Assembly: GCF_003268775.1 (NCBI RefSeq)
Contig: NZ_QLSU01000017.1
Location: forward strand, 1 to 64,000
Direction of reading: 5' to 3'
Length of the DNA stretch: 64,000 bases
From: Paraburkholderia unamae
GTDB taxonomy: Bacteria; Pseudomonadota; Gammaproteobacteria; Burkholderiales; Burkholderiaceae
Part shown: positions 54,065 through 62,109 of the stretch, piece by piece
Layout of the letters: each line of letters opens with the position of its first letter
How positions within the stretch are numbered: position 1 is the stretch's first letter
Position numbers and translations under genes: made by a program
The notes under the pieces: model-generated
What the model was told of the DNA's origin: nothing
The model's database searches: none
What the model saw: the letters and a program-made list of their open reading frames with translations, nothing else

Positions 54065-54664
54065 ATGCTTGGGGCGTCCTCGTCCACAACTCGTCTCCCA
54101 ACCGACGCCATCGTGTCCGAAAGCGCCCAAGCCGCCGCCCTCCCGCCCGCCGCCGCGACCACTCCCACCGAAGCGCCTCCGGTCTCGATTCGACGCCGCC
54201 TCGCCGCGTTCGTCTACGAGAGCGTGCTGCTCTTTGGCGTGGTCTTCGCCGCAGGGCTCGCGTTCAGCCTCGTCATGCAGCAGCGCAACGGCTACACGTA
54301 CCACAACCTGATGGCGGCCTGGATCATCCTCGTGGCCGGCGTGTACTTCGTCGGCTTCTGGCACAAGGGCGGCCAGACGCTGCCGATGAAAACCTGGCGC
54401 CTGCGCGTGGTGGGTCCGCGCGGCGCGCCGCCCACCCTCGCGCGCGCGGCGCTGCGCTACGGGGCCGCGTGGCTCTGGTTCCTGCCGCCGCTCGTGCTGC
54501 ATCCGCTCCTGCATCTCACCGTTGCGCACACGCTTGCGCTCTGCGCTGCGTGGTTCGCGCTCTGGGCCGCGAGCGCCCGCTTCGCCCGCGACCGGCAGTT
54601 CCTGCACGACCGCATCGCGGGCACGCGCATCGTCGCCGTCACGCCACAACGCGCGACGGCATAA
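54065..54664 (+). CDS. RDD family membrane protein
   Basis: 199 residues from the ATG at 54065; a GTG at 54113 is also possible, neither with a good ribosome binding site. About three membrane helices and the RDD signature: RRRLAAFVYESVLLFGVV, then KGGQTLPMKTWRLRVVG, and RQFLHDRIAGTRIV near the end. RDD proteins are small membrane proteins of unclear function, some acting as ion exchangers. 106 bases after DUF3106; may be in the same unit. Confidence 0.85.
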   Translation: MLGASSSTTRLPTDAIVSESAQAAALPPAAATTPTEAPPVSIRRRLAAFVYESVLLFGVVFAAGLAFSLVMQQRNGYTYHNLMAAWIILVAGVYFVGFWHKGGQTLPMKTWRLRVVGPRGAPPTLARAALRYGAAWLWFLPPLVLHPLLHLTVAHTLALCAAWFALWAASARFARDRQFLHDRIAGTRIVAVTPQRATA

Positions 54665-54785
54665 GCCTCTCCTGCCGGCCGGAAGGCACAACGCAGGACT
54701 GCGTAACAAGACCTTCTCGTGACTGTCATGTTGCCGTCACGCCCGCATGGCGCAATGCGCGTATTACAAACCCGCCGCGTGCGCC

Positions 54786-55739
54786 ATGGCCCAAAAGACG
54801 TCAGCGACCACCCTGTTCCGGCAAACCACCGGACGAGGCACCGACTCCGCCACGTTCCACCCGGCCCCCGGGGGCGGCGCCAGTTTCCCGGCCCCGCCCC
54901 TGCCGCTCGACAACGACCCCGACACCGGCAGCCACGACGACGATCATCCCGATCCGACGCGCTATCGCACGATCTGGCTCTCCGACATCCATCTCGGGAC
55001 CGGCGGCTGCCAGGCGTCGTATCTGCTCGATTTTCTGCGCCACAACGAGTCGGAATACCTGTACCTCGTGGGCGACATCATCGACGGCTGGCAGCTCAAG
55101 AAGGGCTGGTACTGGCCGCAGGCGCACAACGACGTCGTGCAGAAAGTGCTGCGCAAGGCGCGCAAGGGCACCCAGGTCATCTACATCCCCGGCAACCACG
55201 ACGAGTCCGCGCGCCAGTTCTGCAATCTCGCGTTCGGTGACATCCATGTGCGCGAAGAGGCCTTCCACACCACGCTCTCGGGCAAGCGCCTGTGGGTCGT
55301 GCACGGCGACCTCTTCGACGGCGTGATCCAGCATGCCAAGTGGCTCGCCTATCTCGGCGACTCGGCCTACACGCTGATCCTGCTGCTCAACCGCTGGTTC
55401 AACCGCATTCGCGCGAAGCTCGGCTTCCAGTACTGGTCGCTCTCGCAGTACCTCAAGCACCAGGTGAAGAACGCGGTGAACTTCATCTCGTCGTTCGAGC
55501 GCGTGATGACCGACGAAGCGCGCCGGCGCGGCTGCGACGGCGTCGTGTGCGGGCACATCCACAAGGCCGAGATCCGCGACATCGACGGCATCCTCTACTG
55601 CAACGACGGCGACTGGGTGGAAAGCCTCACCGCGCTCGTCGAGACCTTCGAGGGCGAATTGCGCATCGTCTACTGGACCGTGATGCGCGCGCCCGAGGCG
55701 CAGGCCTCCGCCCGCAAGGCTCGCGTGAGCGCCGCCTGA
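54786..55739 (+). CDS. LpxH-like calcineurin-type metallophosphoesterase
   Basis: 317 residues (330 if starting at 54747). Complete metallophosphatase motifs: WLSDIHLGTGG, YLVGDIIDGW, YIPGNHDES, VVHGDLFDG, CGHIHKAEIRDIDG, consistent with two bound metals. Resembles the UDP-2,3-diacylglucosamine hydrolase group (LpxH/YbbF-like), used in lipid A synthesis, though longer (LpxH is about 240). An unconserved Pro/Asp/His-rich N-terminus of about 60 residues precedes it. A TATTAC box at 54764 would favour the start at 54786. Substrate not proven. Confidence 0.85.
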   Translation: MAQKTSATTLFRQTTGRGTDSATFHPAPGGGASFPAPPLPLDNDPDTGSHDDDHPDPTRYRTIWLSDIHLGTGGCQASYLLDFLRHNESEYLYLVGDIIDGWQLKKGWYWPQAHNDVVQKVLRKARKGTQVIYIPGNHDESARQFCNLAFGDIHVREEAFHTTLSGKRLWVVHGDLFDGVIQHAKWLAYLGDSAYTLILLLNRWFNRIRAKLGFQYWSLSQYLKHQVKNAVNFISSFERVMTDEARRRGCDGVVCGHIHKAEIRDIDGILYCNDGDWVESLTALVETFEGELRIVYWTVMRAPEAQASARKARVSAA

Positions 55740-55758
55740 TCCGTGGCGGTCGCGCGTA

Positions 55759-55818
55759 ACCGATTGACCGACCGATCGACCGATCGACCGATTGCCCGAT
55801 TTACCGATCGATTGACTG
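55759..55818. repeat. imperfect tandem tetranucleotide repeat (ACCG/ATCG)
   Basis: Fifteen consecutive tetramers, each a variant of RYCG or ATTG (ACCG, ATCG, ATTG, CCCG, ATTT, ACTG), so the tract alternates ACCGATCG. Lies in the 149 bases between the phosphoesterase and glycosyltransferase genes. Such tracts may slip during replication. It contains several GATC-like CGATCG units. Confidence 0.8.
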
Positions 55819-55888
55819 AGTACCGCAGCACCCATCTGCGCCACGCAGCCATAACCGCACCACCGAACGACAAGAGGGCCGACGACCG

Positions 55889-56920
55889 ATGAAAGTAATG
55901 ATCGTGACCGATGCATGGGAGCCGCAGGTCAACGGCGTGGTTCGAACGCTGAAGAACACGACGCGCGAACTCATCGCGCTTGGGCACCAGGTCGATATGC
56001 TCACGCCGCTCGAGTTCCGCACGATGCCGTGCCCCACCTACCCGGAAATCAAGCTGTCGCTCTTTCCGAAGCGGCATCTGCGCGAGCGCGTCAGCGCGTT
56101 CGGCCCCGACGCCATCCATATCGCGACCGAAGGCCCGCTCGGGCTCGCCGCGCGCCGCTATGCGATCGACCATGACCTGCCGTTCACGACCGCCTATCAC
56201 ACGCGCTTTCCCGAGTACGTGCAGGCGCGCTTCGGCATTCCGCTCGCGGCGACCTACCGCTTCCTGCGCTGGTTTCACAAGCCCTCGCTCGCGGTGATGG
56301 CGCCCACGCCGGTCGTCAAGACCGACCTCGAGAAGTTCGGCTTTACGAACGTCGTGCTGTGGACGCGCGGCGTGGACCTCAACATCTTCCGGCCGATGGA
56401 GTCGAAGGTGCTCAACACGGCGCGCCCGATCTTCCTCTATGTGGGGCGCGTAGCCGTGGAGAAGAACGTCGAAGCCTTCCTCAAGCTCGACCTGCCCGGC
56501 TCGAAATGGGTCTGCGGCGAAGGTCCGGCGCTCGCCGAGCTGAAGTCGCGCTATCCCCAGGCGAATTACCTGGGTGTCCTGAACCAGCCCGAACTCGCGA
56601 AGGTCTATGCCGCCGCCGATGTGTTCGTGTTCCCGAGCCGCACCGACACTTTCGGCCTCGTGCTGCTCGAAGCGCTCGCCTGCGGCACGCCGGTGGCCGC
56701 CTACCCGGTCACGGGCCCGATCGACGTGCTCGGCACGGGCGGCGCGGGCGCCATGAACGAGGACCTGCGCGAAGCCTGCCTCGAAGCGCTCAAGATCGAC
56801 CGCGGCGAAGCGCGCGCGTGGGCCGAGCGCTTCTCATGGCGCGCGGCTTCGGAGCAGTTCGCTTCGCACCTCAAGCCGCGCTCGCGCGCGAGCATGGAGC
56901 CTTCGAGCGCCGCGGCCTGA
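55889..56920 (+). CDS. GT4-family glycosyltransferase
   Basis: 343 residues, GT-B fold. N-terminal Rossmann domain MKVMIVTDAWEPQVNGVVRTLKNTTREL; C-terminal domain with YVGRVAVEKNVEAFL and FVFPSRTDTFGLVLLEALACGTPVAA, where the EX7E motif appears as D253-x7-E261. Similar to mannosyl- or glucosyl-transferases for lipids (MgtA/SQD2 group). It lies beside genes for lipid A-like phosphoesterase and diacylglycerol kinase, so it may glycosylate a membrane lipid. No membrane span visible; probably peripheral. Confidence 0.9.
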   Translation: MKVMIVTDAWEPQVNGVVRTLKNTTRELIALGHQVDMLTPLEFRTMPCPTYPEIKLSLFPKRHLRERVSAFGPDAIHIATEGPLGLAARRYAIDHDLPFTTAYHTRFPEYVQARFGIPLAATYRFLRWFHKPSLAVMAPTPVVKTDLEKFGFTNVVLWTRGVDLNIFRPMESKVLNTARPIFLYVGRVAVEKNVEAFLKLDLPGSKWVCGEGPALAELKSRYPQANYLGVLNQPELAKVYAAADVFVFPSRTDTFGLVLLEALACGTPVAAYPVTGPIDVLGTGGAGAMNEDLREACLEALKIDRGEARAWAERFSWRAASEQFASHLKPRSRASMEPSSAAA

Positions 56921-57036
56921 GCGCAACGCCCTCCATGGTCCGCACCACGACTGTCCGCAAGCGCGCCGGGGAGACTGACGCCCCCGGCGCAACCGCCCCC
57001 CATGCGTGCGATACTGGGGTGCTCTCACGCACCACC

Positions 57037-57741
57037 ATGACGTCACGTCCACCGTCACCGCCGCAAAGTGCCCACGGCGCCCACAGTGCGAGCCCGCCGG
57101 GCCGCACCGGCGCCGGCGCCGCCGCGCGTGCGGCGCGGGCCGCCGAAGCGCTGGATCCGCGCGCGCCTGCCCCTGTGCCCGCGCCCGGCAATGCGCCACA
57201 GGCCGCTTCCGCGCCGGTTCAAGCGGGGCAAGCGGCTCAACCGGTTCCGGCCGCACCGGCCGTCGCCCCGGAACCGCCCGAGCCCCCGCATCTGCATGAA
57301 CCGCTCGGCCCCGACGATCCGCTCGCGCCGCTGCCCTTCAATCCGTACAAGGGCAACCGCGGCATCACGCGCGCGTGGAAAGCGCTCAAATACTCGATCA
57401 AGGGCTTTCGCGCCGCGATCCGCGAGGAAAGCGCGTTTCGCCAGGAGCTCACGCTCGCGGCCATCCTCGTGCCGATCGGCGTGTTCATTCCGGTCGAGCC
57501 GGTCGAGCGCGTGCTGCTGCTCGGCTCGATCATGCTCGTGCTGATCGTCGAGTTGCTCAATTCGAGCATCGAAAACGCCGTGGACCGCATCGGCCTTGAA
57601 CGCAACGAGCTTTCGGGCCGCGCCAAGGACCTCGGCAGCGCGGCCGTGACGGTCGCCTTGCTGCTCTGCGTGATGACCTGGGGGCTCATTCTCGTGCCCC
57701 GTTTCGGGCCGCCGCTGCTGCGCTGGCTCGGCGCGCTCTAG
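57037..57741 (+). CDS. dgkA: diacylglycerol kinase with long Ala/Pro-rich N-terminal extension
   Basis: 234 residues. The last about 125 are a normal DgkA: KALKYSIKGFRAAIREESAFRQELTLAAILVPIG, helix 2 and 3, and NSSIENAVDRIGLERNELSGRAKDLGSAAV with the catalytic glutamates. It phosphorylates diacylglycerol from lipid A or osmoregulated glucan decoration. The first about 110 residues are Ala/Pro-rich low complexity, absent from most DgkA. The ATG at 57037 is chosen since a GATACT box lies about 27 bases upstream; an in-frame ATG at 56935 is possible. Confidence 0.88.
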   Translation: MTSRPPSPPQSAHGAHSASPPGRTGAGAAARAARAAEALDPRAPAPVPAPGNAPQAASAPVQAGQAAQPVPAAPAVAPEPPEPPHLHEPLGPDDPLAPLPFNPYKGNRGITRAWKALKYSIKGFRAAIREESAFRQELTLAAILVPIGVFIPVEPVERVLLLGSIMLVLIVELLNSSIENAVDRIGLERNELSGRAKDLGSAAVTVALLLCVMTWGLILVPRFGPPLLRWLGAL

Positions 57742-57839
57742 CGCAAGACGGCGGCCACCGGGCAGCGGCCGCGCCTGCCCCGCCCATTGCCTGCCGGAGC
57801 AAGCGACTTCAAGGTGCCTGTACGCGCGGGCCGTCGGTT

Positions 57840-57867
57840 TATAATCGAACGACAGTCTTATAACGAC
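57840..57867 (+). promoter_or_regulatory. promoter of the TetR gene with repeated AACGAC
   Basis: Perfect -10 TATAAT at 57840-57845. No good -35. AACGAC occurs at 57848-57853 and again at 57862-57867, straddling the expected start, so autoregulation is plausible. The half-site ACGACC is shared with the operators at 9201 and 20307. Confidence 0.5.
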
Positions 57868-57946
57868 CAACCGCGTCCGGGCCGCGCGCACCGCAACATC
57901 GAAGCGGGCGCCTGGGCCCGGCACAGCATTTTCAGGGCCGGACGAC

Positions 57947-58663
57947 ATGGAAGCCAAACCTCCCCGCCGTACACGCGAACGGATTCTTGAACTGTCGTTG
58001 AAGCTGTTCAACGAGATCGGCGAGCCGAACGTCACGACGACGACCATTGCCGAGGAAATGGAGATCAGTCCAGGCAACCTGTACTACCACTTCCGCAACA
58101 AAGACGACATCATCAACAGCATCTTCAGCCAGTTCGAGCAGGAGATCGAAAAGCGTCTGCGCTTTCCCGAAGACCATCGCGCCACCATCGACGAGATGTG
58201 GGCCTACCTCCAGTACATGGTCGACTTCACGTGGCGCTACCGCTTTCTCTATCGCGACCTGAACGATCTGCTCGCGCGCAACCGCACGCTGGAGATGCAC
58301 TTCAAGCAGATCATCAGCCACAAGGTGCACTTCGCGAAGCAGTTCTGCGAGCAACTCGTGGAAGACGGCGAGATGGTGGCCACGCCCGCCGAGATTCACG
58401 TGATCTCCACGAATATCGGCGTGATCGCCACCTACTGGCTCTCGTACCAGTTCGTGATGAATCCGCGCAAGTACAACGACCAGGAAGCGATTCGCGACGA
58501 GCTGCACCAGGTGAGCGTGCAGATCGTCTCGCTGATGGCGCCGTACCTGCGCGGCCGCGCGCGCGAGCTGTTCGACGACCTCGTTTCGGGCAAGCTGCCC
58601 AAGCGCGAGTTCTACGACTATCTGCCGCCGCGCGACGGTGCGGCGAAAGACAACCGGGACTGA
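57947..58663 (+). CDS. TetR/AcrR family transcriptional regulator
   Basis: 238 residues. N-terminal helix-turn-helix at about 10-55 (RTRERILELSLKLFNEIGEPNVTTTTIAEEMEISPGNLYYHFRNKDDII), followed by a helical ligand domain of about 175 residues, longer than usual at the C-terminus. The ligand domain is rich in aromatic residues (FTWRYRFLYRDLNDLLARN) and resembles regulators of lipid and acyl-CoA genes. Own promoter upstream. Possible targets: its own gene and sites with ACGACC; this is speculation. Confidence 0.9.
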   Translation: MEAKPPRRTRERILELSLKLFNEIGEPNVTTTTIAEEMEISPGNLYYHFRNKDDIINSIFSQFEQEIEKRLRFPEDHRATIDEMWAYLQYMVDFTWRYRFLYRDLNDLLARNRTLEMHFKQIISHKVHFAKQFCEQLVEDGEMVATPAEIHVISTNIGVIATYWLSYQFVMNPRKYNDQEAIRDELHQVSVQIVSLMAPYLRGRARELFDDLVSGKLPKREFYDYLPPRDGAAKDNRD

Positions 58664-58683
58664 ACACCCAAGGTCAGAAACGA

Positions 58684-59268
58684 ATGAAAGCAGTCTGCGT
58701 ATATTGCGGCTCCTCGCTCGGAGCCAGCCCCATTTACACCGAAGCGGCCCAGGCATTCGGCCGCGCGCTGCTCGCCTCGAACCTTGCGCTCGTCTACGGC
58801 GGCGGCAAGGTGGGCCTGATGGGCGTAATTGCCGACACCGTGATGGCCGGCGGCGGCCGCGCCATTGGCGTGATCCCCGAGCTGCTCGTCGACAAGGAAG
58901 TGGGCCACGCGGGCCTCACCGAGCTGCACGTGGTGCCCGACATGCATCATCGCAAGAAGATGATGGCCGATCTCTCCGACGCATTCGTCGCGCTGCCGGG
59001 CGGCGCGGGCACGCTCGAAGAACTGTTCGAGGTCTACACGTGGGCCCAGCTCGGCTATCACCGCAAGCCCGTGGGCGTGCTCAACATCGGCGGTTTTTAC
59101 GACCCGCTCATGGCGCTGCTCGACCACACGGTGCGCGAAGGCTTCATGCGCGAGACCTACCTCGACATGCTGCAAACCGACAGCGATCCGGTCGCGCTGA
59201 TCGCGAAGCTCCAGCGCTATCACGCGCCCGCGAAGGACAAGTGGGCGGATCTGCGCGAGAACGTCTGA
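58684..59268 (+). CDS. LOG family (TIGR00730) protein, cytokinin-activating type
   Basis: 194 residues. Rossmann-like MKAVCVYCGSSLGASPIYTEAAQ, YGGGKVGLMGVIADTVMAGGG, and the LOG signature PGGAGTLEELFEVYTWAQLG (PGGxGTxxE). These proteins release nucleobase from nucleoside monophosphates, e.g. cytokinin riboside 5'-monophosphate. Full length for the family. It starts 20 bases after the TetR gene stops, so the two may be an operon. Confidence 0.92.
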   Translation: MKAVCVYCGSSLGASPIYTEAAQAFGRALLASNLALVYGGGKVGLMGVIADTVMAGGGRAIGVIPELLVDKEVGHAGLTELHVVPDMHHRKKMMADLSDAFVALPGGAGTLEELFEVYTWAQLGYHRKPVGVLNIGGFYDPLMALLDHTVREGFMRETYLDMLQTDSDPVALIAKLQRYHAPAKDKWADLRENV

Positions 59269-59349
59269 TCCGAACGCGCGCCGTTGCGCCCGCTGTTGGC
59301 CCCCCGTTGCCCCAAGACACACTGGAGTCACTACGATGAGTGCATCGCA

Positions 59350-60096
59350 ATGAGCAAGGTTGTCCTGATCACCGGCGCGAGCCGCGGCATTGGGCGCGCG
59401 ACGGCGCGTCTGCTCGGCGCCCACGGCTGGACCGTGGGCGTGAATTATCTGCACAACGAACCGGCCGCCGACGAAACCGCCGCCGAGGTGGGCCGCGCGG
59501 GCGGCCACGCGCGCGTGCTGCGCGGCGACGTGGCGAACGAGGCGGACGTGGTCGCGATGTTCGACGCGCTCGAATCGGCCTACGGCCGTATCGACGCGCT
59601 CGTGAACAATGCGGGCATCGTCGCGCCCGGCAGCCAGGTCGCCGACATGAGCGCCGAGCGCCTGAAGCGCATGTTCGACGTGAACGTCTACGGCGCGTTC
59701 CTGTGCGCGCGCGAAGCCGCGCGGCGCATGTCAAAGGATCGCGGCGGCGACGGCGGCGCGATCGTCAACGTGTCGTCCGCGGCGGCGCGCCTCGGCTCCC
59801 CCAACGAGTACGTGGATTACGCGTCGTCCAAGGGCGCGGTCGACACGATGACGATCGGCCTCGCCAAGGAGCTTGGCCCGCAGGGCGTGCGCGTGAACGC
59901 GGTGCGCCCGGGCCTCATCGACACCGAGATCCACGCCAGCGGCGGCCGGCCCGACCGCGCCGCCGTGCTCGGCGCGCAAACGCCGCTCGGGCGGCCCGGC
60001 AGCGCGGAAGAAGTCGCGCAAACGATCGTGTGGCTGCTGAGCGACGCCGCTTCGTACGTCACGGGCGCCCTGCTCGACGTGAGCGGCGGACGCTAG
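59350..60096 (+). CDS. SDR family oxidoreductase
   Basis: 248 residues. NAD(P) binding TGASRGIG (8-15), NNAG (87-90), catalytic Ser in NVSSAAA, and YASSK (Tyr, Lys). Dinucleotide specificity looks NADP-leaning. A glucose dehydrogenase-like or 3-oxoacyl reductase type; substrate unknown. A tiny ORF of five codons (ATG at 59335) with GGAG upstream ends in a stop overlapping the ATG at 59350. The stop TAG shares the tetramer CTAG with the stop of the DUF924 gene on the other strand. Confidence 0.9.
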   Translation: MSKVVLITGASRGIGRATARLLGAHGWTVGVNYLHNEPAADETAAEVGRAGGHARVLRGDVANEADVVAMFDALESAYGRIDALVNNAGIVAPGSQVADMSAERLKRMFDVNVYGAFLCAREAARRMSKDRGGDGGAIVNVSSAAARLGSPNEYVDYASSKGAVDTMTIGLAKELGPQGVRVNAVRPGLIDTEIHASGGRPDRAAVLGAQTPLGRPGSAEEVAQTIVWLLSDAASYVTGALLDVSGGR

Positions 60097-60680
60097 AACG
60101 ACGAACCGGGTTCGCGCAGGAACGCGGCTTCGTCGTCGGTGGAGGGGCGCGCGAGTTGGGCGTTGCGGTGCGGAAAGCGCCCGAAGCGTTCGATGACCTT
60201 GGCGTGGCGCAGCGCGTAATCGTAGTAGCCCTGACCTTCCGGCTCTTTCGCCAGTTCGCCGAAAAGCCGCAGCGACTCGCGCTGCGCTTCGGCGCTTTCG
60301 GCGTGCTCGAACGGCAGATACGCGAACGAGCGATGCTGCAAGGTCGGCAAACGCAAGTCGGCGCCGCTCGCCACCATCTCGCGCGCGACCGCGAGCGCCT
60401 GCTCGTCGGTGGCAAACGCGTGCGGCGTGCCGCGATGGCAGTTGCGCGAAAACTGGTCGAGCACGATTACGAGCGCGAGCGCCCCTTCGGGCGTCGCGCG
60501 CCACGCGTCGAGCTCGCCCGCGGCGGCGGCTTCGAGCAGCGCACCGAAGCGTTCGCGCAACTGGGCGTCGAACGCCGCGCGCTTGCGGAACCACATCTTG
60601 CGCTCACGCCCGAACTCCTCCGAATCCGGCGCGCCGAACCAGAAGTCGAGCACGTCGCGCGCGCGAGGATCGAGACTCAT
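60093..60680 (-). CDS. DUF924 family protein
   Basis: 195 residues, all-helical TPR-like fold of the DUF924 family (COG3803), unknown function. Signatures: VLDFWFGAPDSEEFGRERKMWFRK, ALALVIVLDQFSRNCHRGTPHAFATDEQAL and FAYLPFEHAESAEAQRES. The start ATG overlaps the stop of the AlaX gene by four bases (ATGA), so it is co-translated with it. Its stop shares the bases CTAG with the SDR stop on the opposite strand. Confidence 0.9.
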   Translation of the reverse strand: MSLDPRARDVLDFWFGAPDSEEFGRERKMWFRKRAAFDAQLRERFGALLEAAAAGELDAWRATPEGALALVIVLDQFSRNCHRGTPHAFATDEQALAVAREMVASGADLRLPTLQHRSFAYLPFEHAESAEAQRESLRLFGELAKEPEGQGYYDYALRHAKVIERFGRFPHRNAQLARPSTDDEAAFLREPGSSF

Positions 60681-61414
60681 CCGGCCAGTTCCAGCACGAG
60701 ACGCCGCGTGCGCGCACTCTTCTTTTCGAGCTTCGCCACGCGCAGCGCGCCGATTTCCTGCGTGTTGCGCACATGCGTGCCGCCGCAAGGCTGTAGATCG
60801 ACGTTCTCGATACGCAACAGGCGCACGCGGCCAAGACCCATGGGCGGCTTCACGCTCATCGTGCGCACGAGTTCGGGACGCTGCGCCATTTCCTCGTCAG
60901 TGATCCATTCGGTCGCGACGGGATGCGCGCCGGCCACGAGTGCGGCGAGCCGCGCCTCCACGGTCTCACGCTCGATCGGCTCGACCGTTGCGAAGTCGAG
61001 GCGCGCGTAGTCGGTCGTGATGCTGCAACCGTCCACCGCGTACGGCAGCACCGCGCACATCAAATGACTCGCCGTGTGCAGGCGCATGTGGCGATGGCGG
61101 CGCGCCCAGTCGATCTCCGCGCGCACGCGCTCGCCCGCGGCGAGGCGCGCGATGAGCGCTTCCTGGCCGGGCGCGGGAACGTGCAGCGCGTCGTCGGGCG
61201 TCGCGCCTTCGAACTTTGCCTTGCGCGTGTCGGCGATCTCGATGCGCGTGCCGTCGGCGAGCACCAGCGCGCCGGCATCGCCGGCCTGGCCGCCGCCGAG
61301 CGGATAGAACACGGTCTGGTCGAGGCGCACGCCGTCTTCGCCCACGGCGAGCACGGTCGCTTCGCAGTGCGTGAGATAGGCGTCTTCGCGAAAGAGCGCG
61401 CGGGTGGTCGTCAT
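60677..61414 (-). CDS. alanyl-tRNA editing protein (AlaX-type)
   Basis: 245 residues. Trans-acting editing domain: FYPLGGGQAGDAG, RLHTASHLMCAVLP (zinc-binding HxxxH at 108-112), LQPCGGTHVRNTQEIGAL (zinc-binding C and H). It hydrolyses Ser or Gly mischarged on tRNA-Ala, backing up AlaRS. AlaX-M size. AAGGAG lies before the ATG. In operon with DUF924. Other readings (AlaRS fragment) are unlikely because the synthetase part is absent by design in AlaX. Confidence 0.9.
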   Translation of the reverse strand: MTTTRALFREDAYLTHCEATVLAVGEDGVRLDQTVFYPLGGGQAGDAGALVLADGTRIEIADTRKAKFEGATPDDALHVPAPGQEALIARLAAGERVRAEIDWARRHRHMRLHTASHLMCAVLPYAVDGCSITTDYARLDFATVEPIERETVEARLAALVAGAHPVATEWITDEEMAQRPELVRTMSVKPPMGLGRVRLLRIENVDLQPCGGTHVRNTQEIGALRVAKLEKKSARTRRLVLELAG

Positions 61415-61581
61415 CGTGGGTGTCTCCTTGTTTTGCGTGCGGCGGACGGCGCGGCTGCGCTTCGGCCAAAAGACCATTATGGGCGCACGGCCAAAGACCC
61501 TGTCACACGACCGGAACGCGCGGTCACCGGACTGTACCGGCGCACGGACCGGCACAATCCAGCGCGATCCGGCGCGCGGAC

Positions 61582-61992
61582 TCAACCCGGACGGTTGCGC
61601 ATCCAGTCGGCGGTGTCGAAGAACGAGTGCAGCAGACGCTCGCGCAGCGGCTCGGGCAGGCCGACGTCTTCCATCGCCCAGGCCATGCAGCGCAGCCACT
61701 GGTCGCGCTCGGAGGAGGCGATCGCGAACGGCAGATGGCGCGCGCGCAGGCGCGGATGGCCGAAGCGCTCGATGTAGTGGTCCGGGCCGCCGAGCCAGCC
61801 GCACAGGAACCAGAACAGCTTGTCGCGCGAGCCGTCGAGCGTTTGCGGGTGCATCGCGCGGATGCCCGCGAACTCGGCTTCGAGGTCCATCAGGTCATAG
61901 AAACGGTCGACGAGTTCGCGCACGCGCGCCTCGCCGCCGACGAGTTCGAAGGCCGTGGGTTTCTGCGGCGCTTCGTCGGCTGGATCGGTCAT
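61582..61992 (-). CDS. group II truncated haemoglobin
   Basis: 136 residues. Group II (trHbO) fold: F-Y at B9-B10 (VDRFYDLM), proximal His in HPRLRARHLPF, and Trp G8 in QWLRCMAWAM. It binds oxygen; in bacteria these proteins detoxify NO or support respiration. The last residues WMRNRPG are typical. Not linked functionally to its neighbours. Start MTDPADEAP at 61992; no frame problems. Confidence 0.93.
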   Translation of the reverse strand: MTDPADEAPQKPTAFELVGGEARVRELVDRFYDLMDLEAEFAGIRAMHPQTLDGSRDKLFWFLCGWLGGPDHYIERFGHPRLRARHLPFAIASSERDQWLRCMAWAMEDVGLPEPLRERLLHSFFDTADWMRNRPG

Positions 61993-62109
61993 ACGGTCAA
62001 AAGAGTACGAAATGAGGGACGGCCATGCGAATGAAGGCGCAGCCGTAAACCAACGATTTTCGCATAGCGGCGTGGAACCGGCGCTGGCGCCCTGAGTACC
62101 CTGCGCGCC

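Noticed and set aside
56359..57036. Open frame in front of the diacylglycerol kinase that overlaps the glycosyltransferase
   Set aside because: The part before 57037 is an out-of-frame shadow of the glycosyltransferase gene; no frameshift or fusion is needed.
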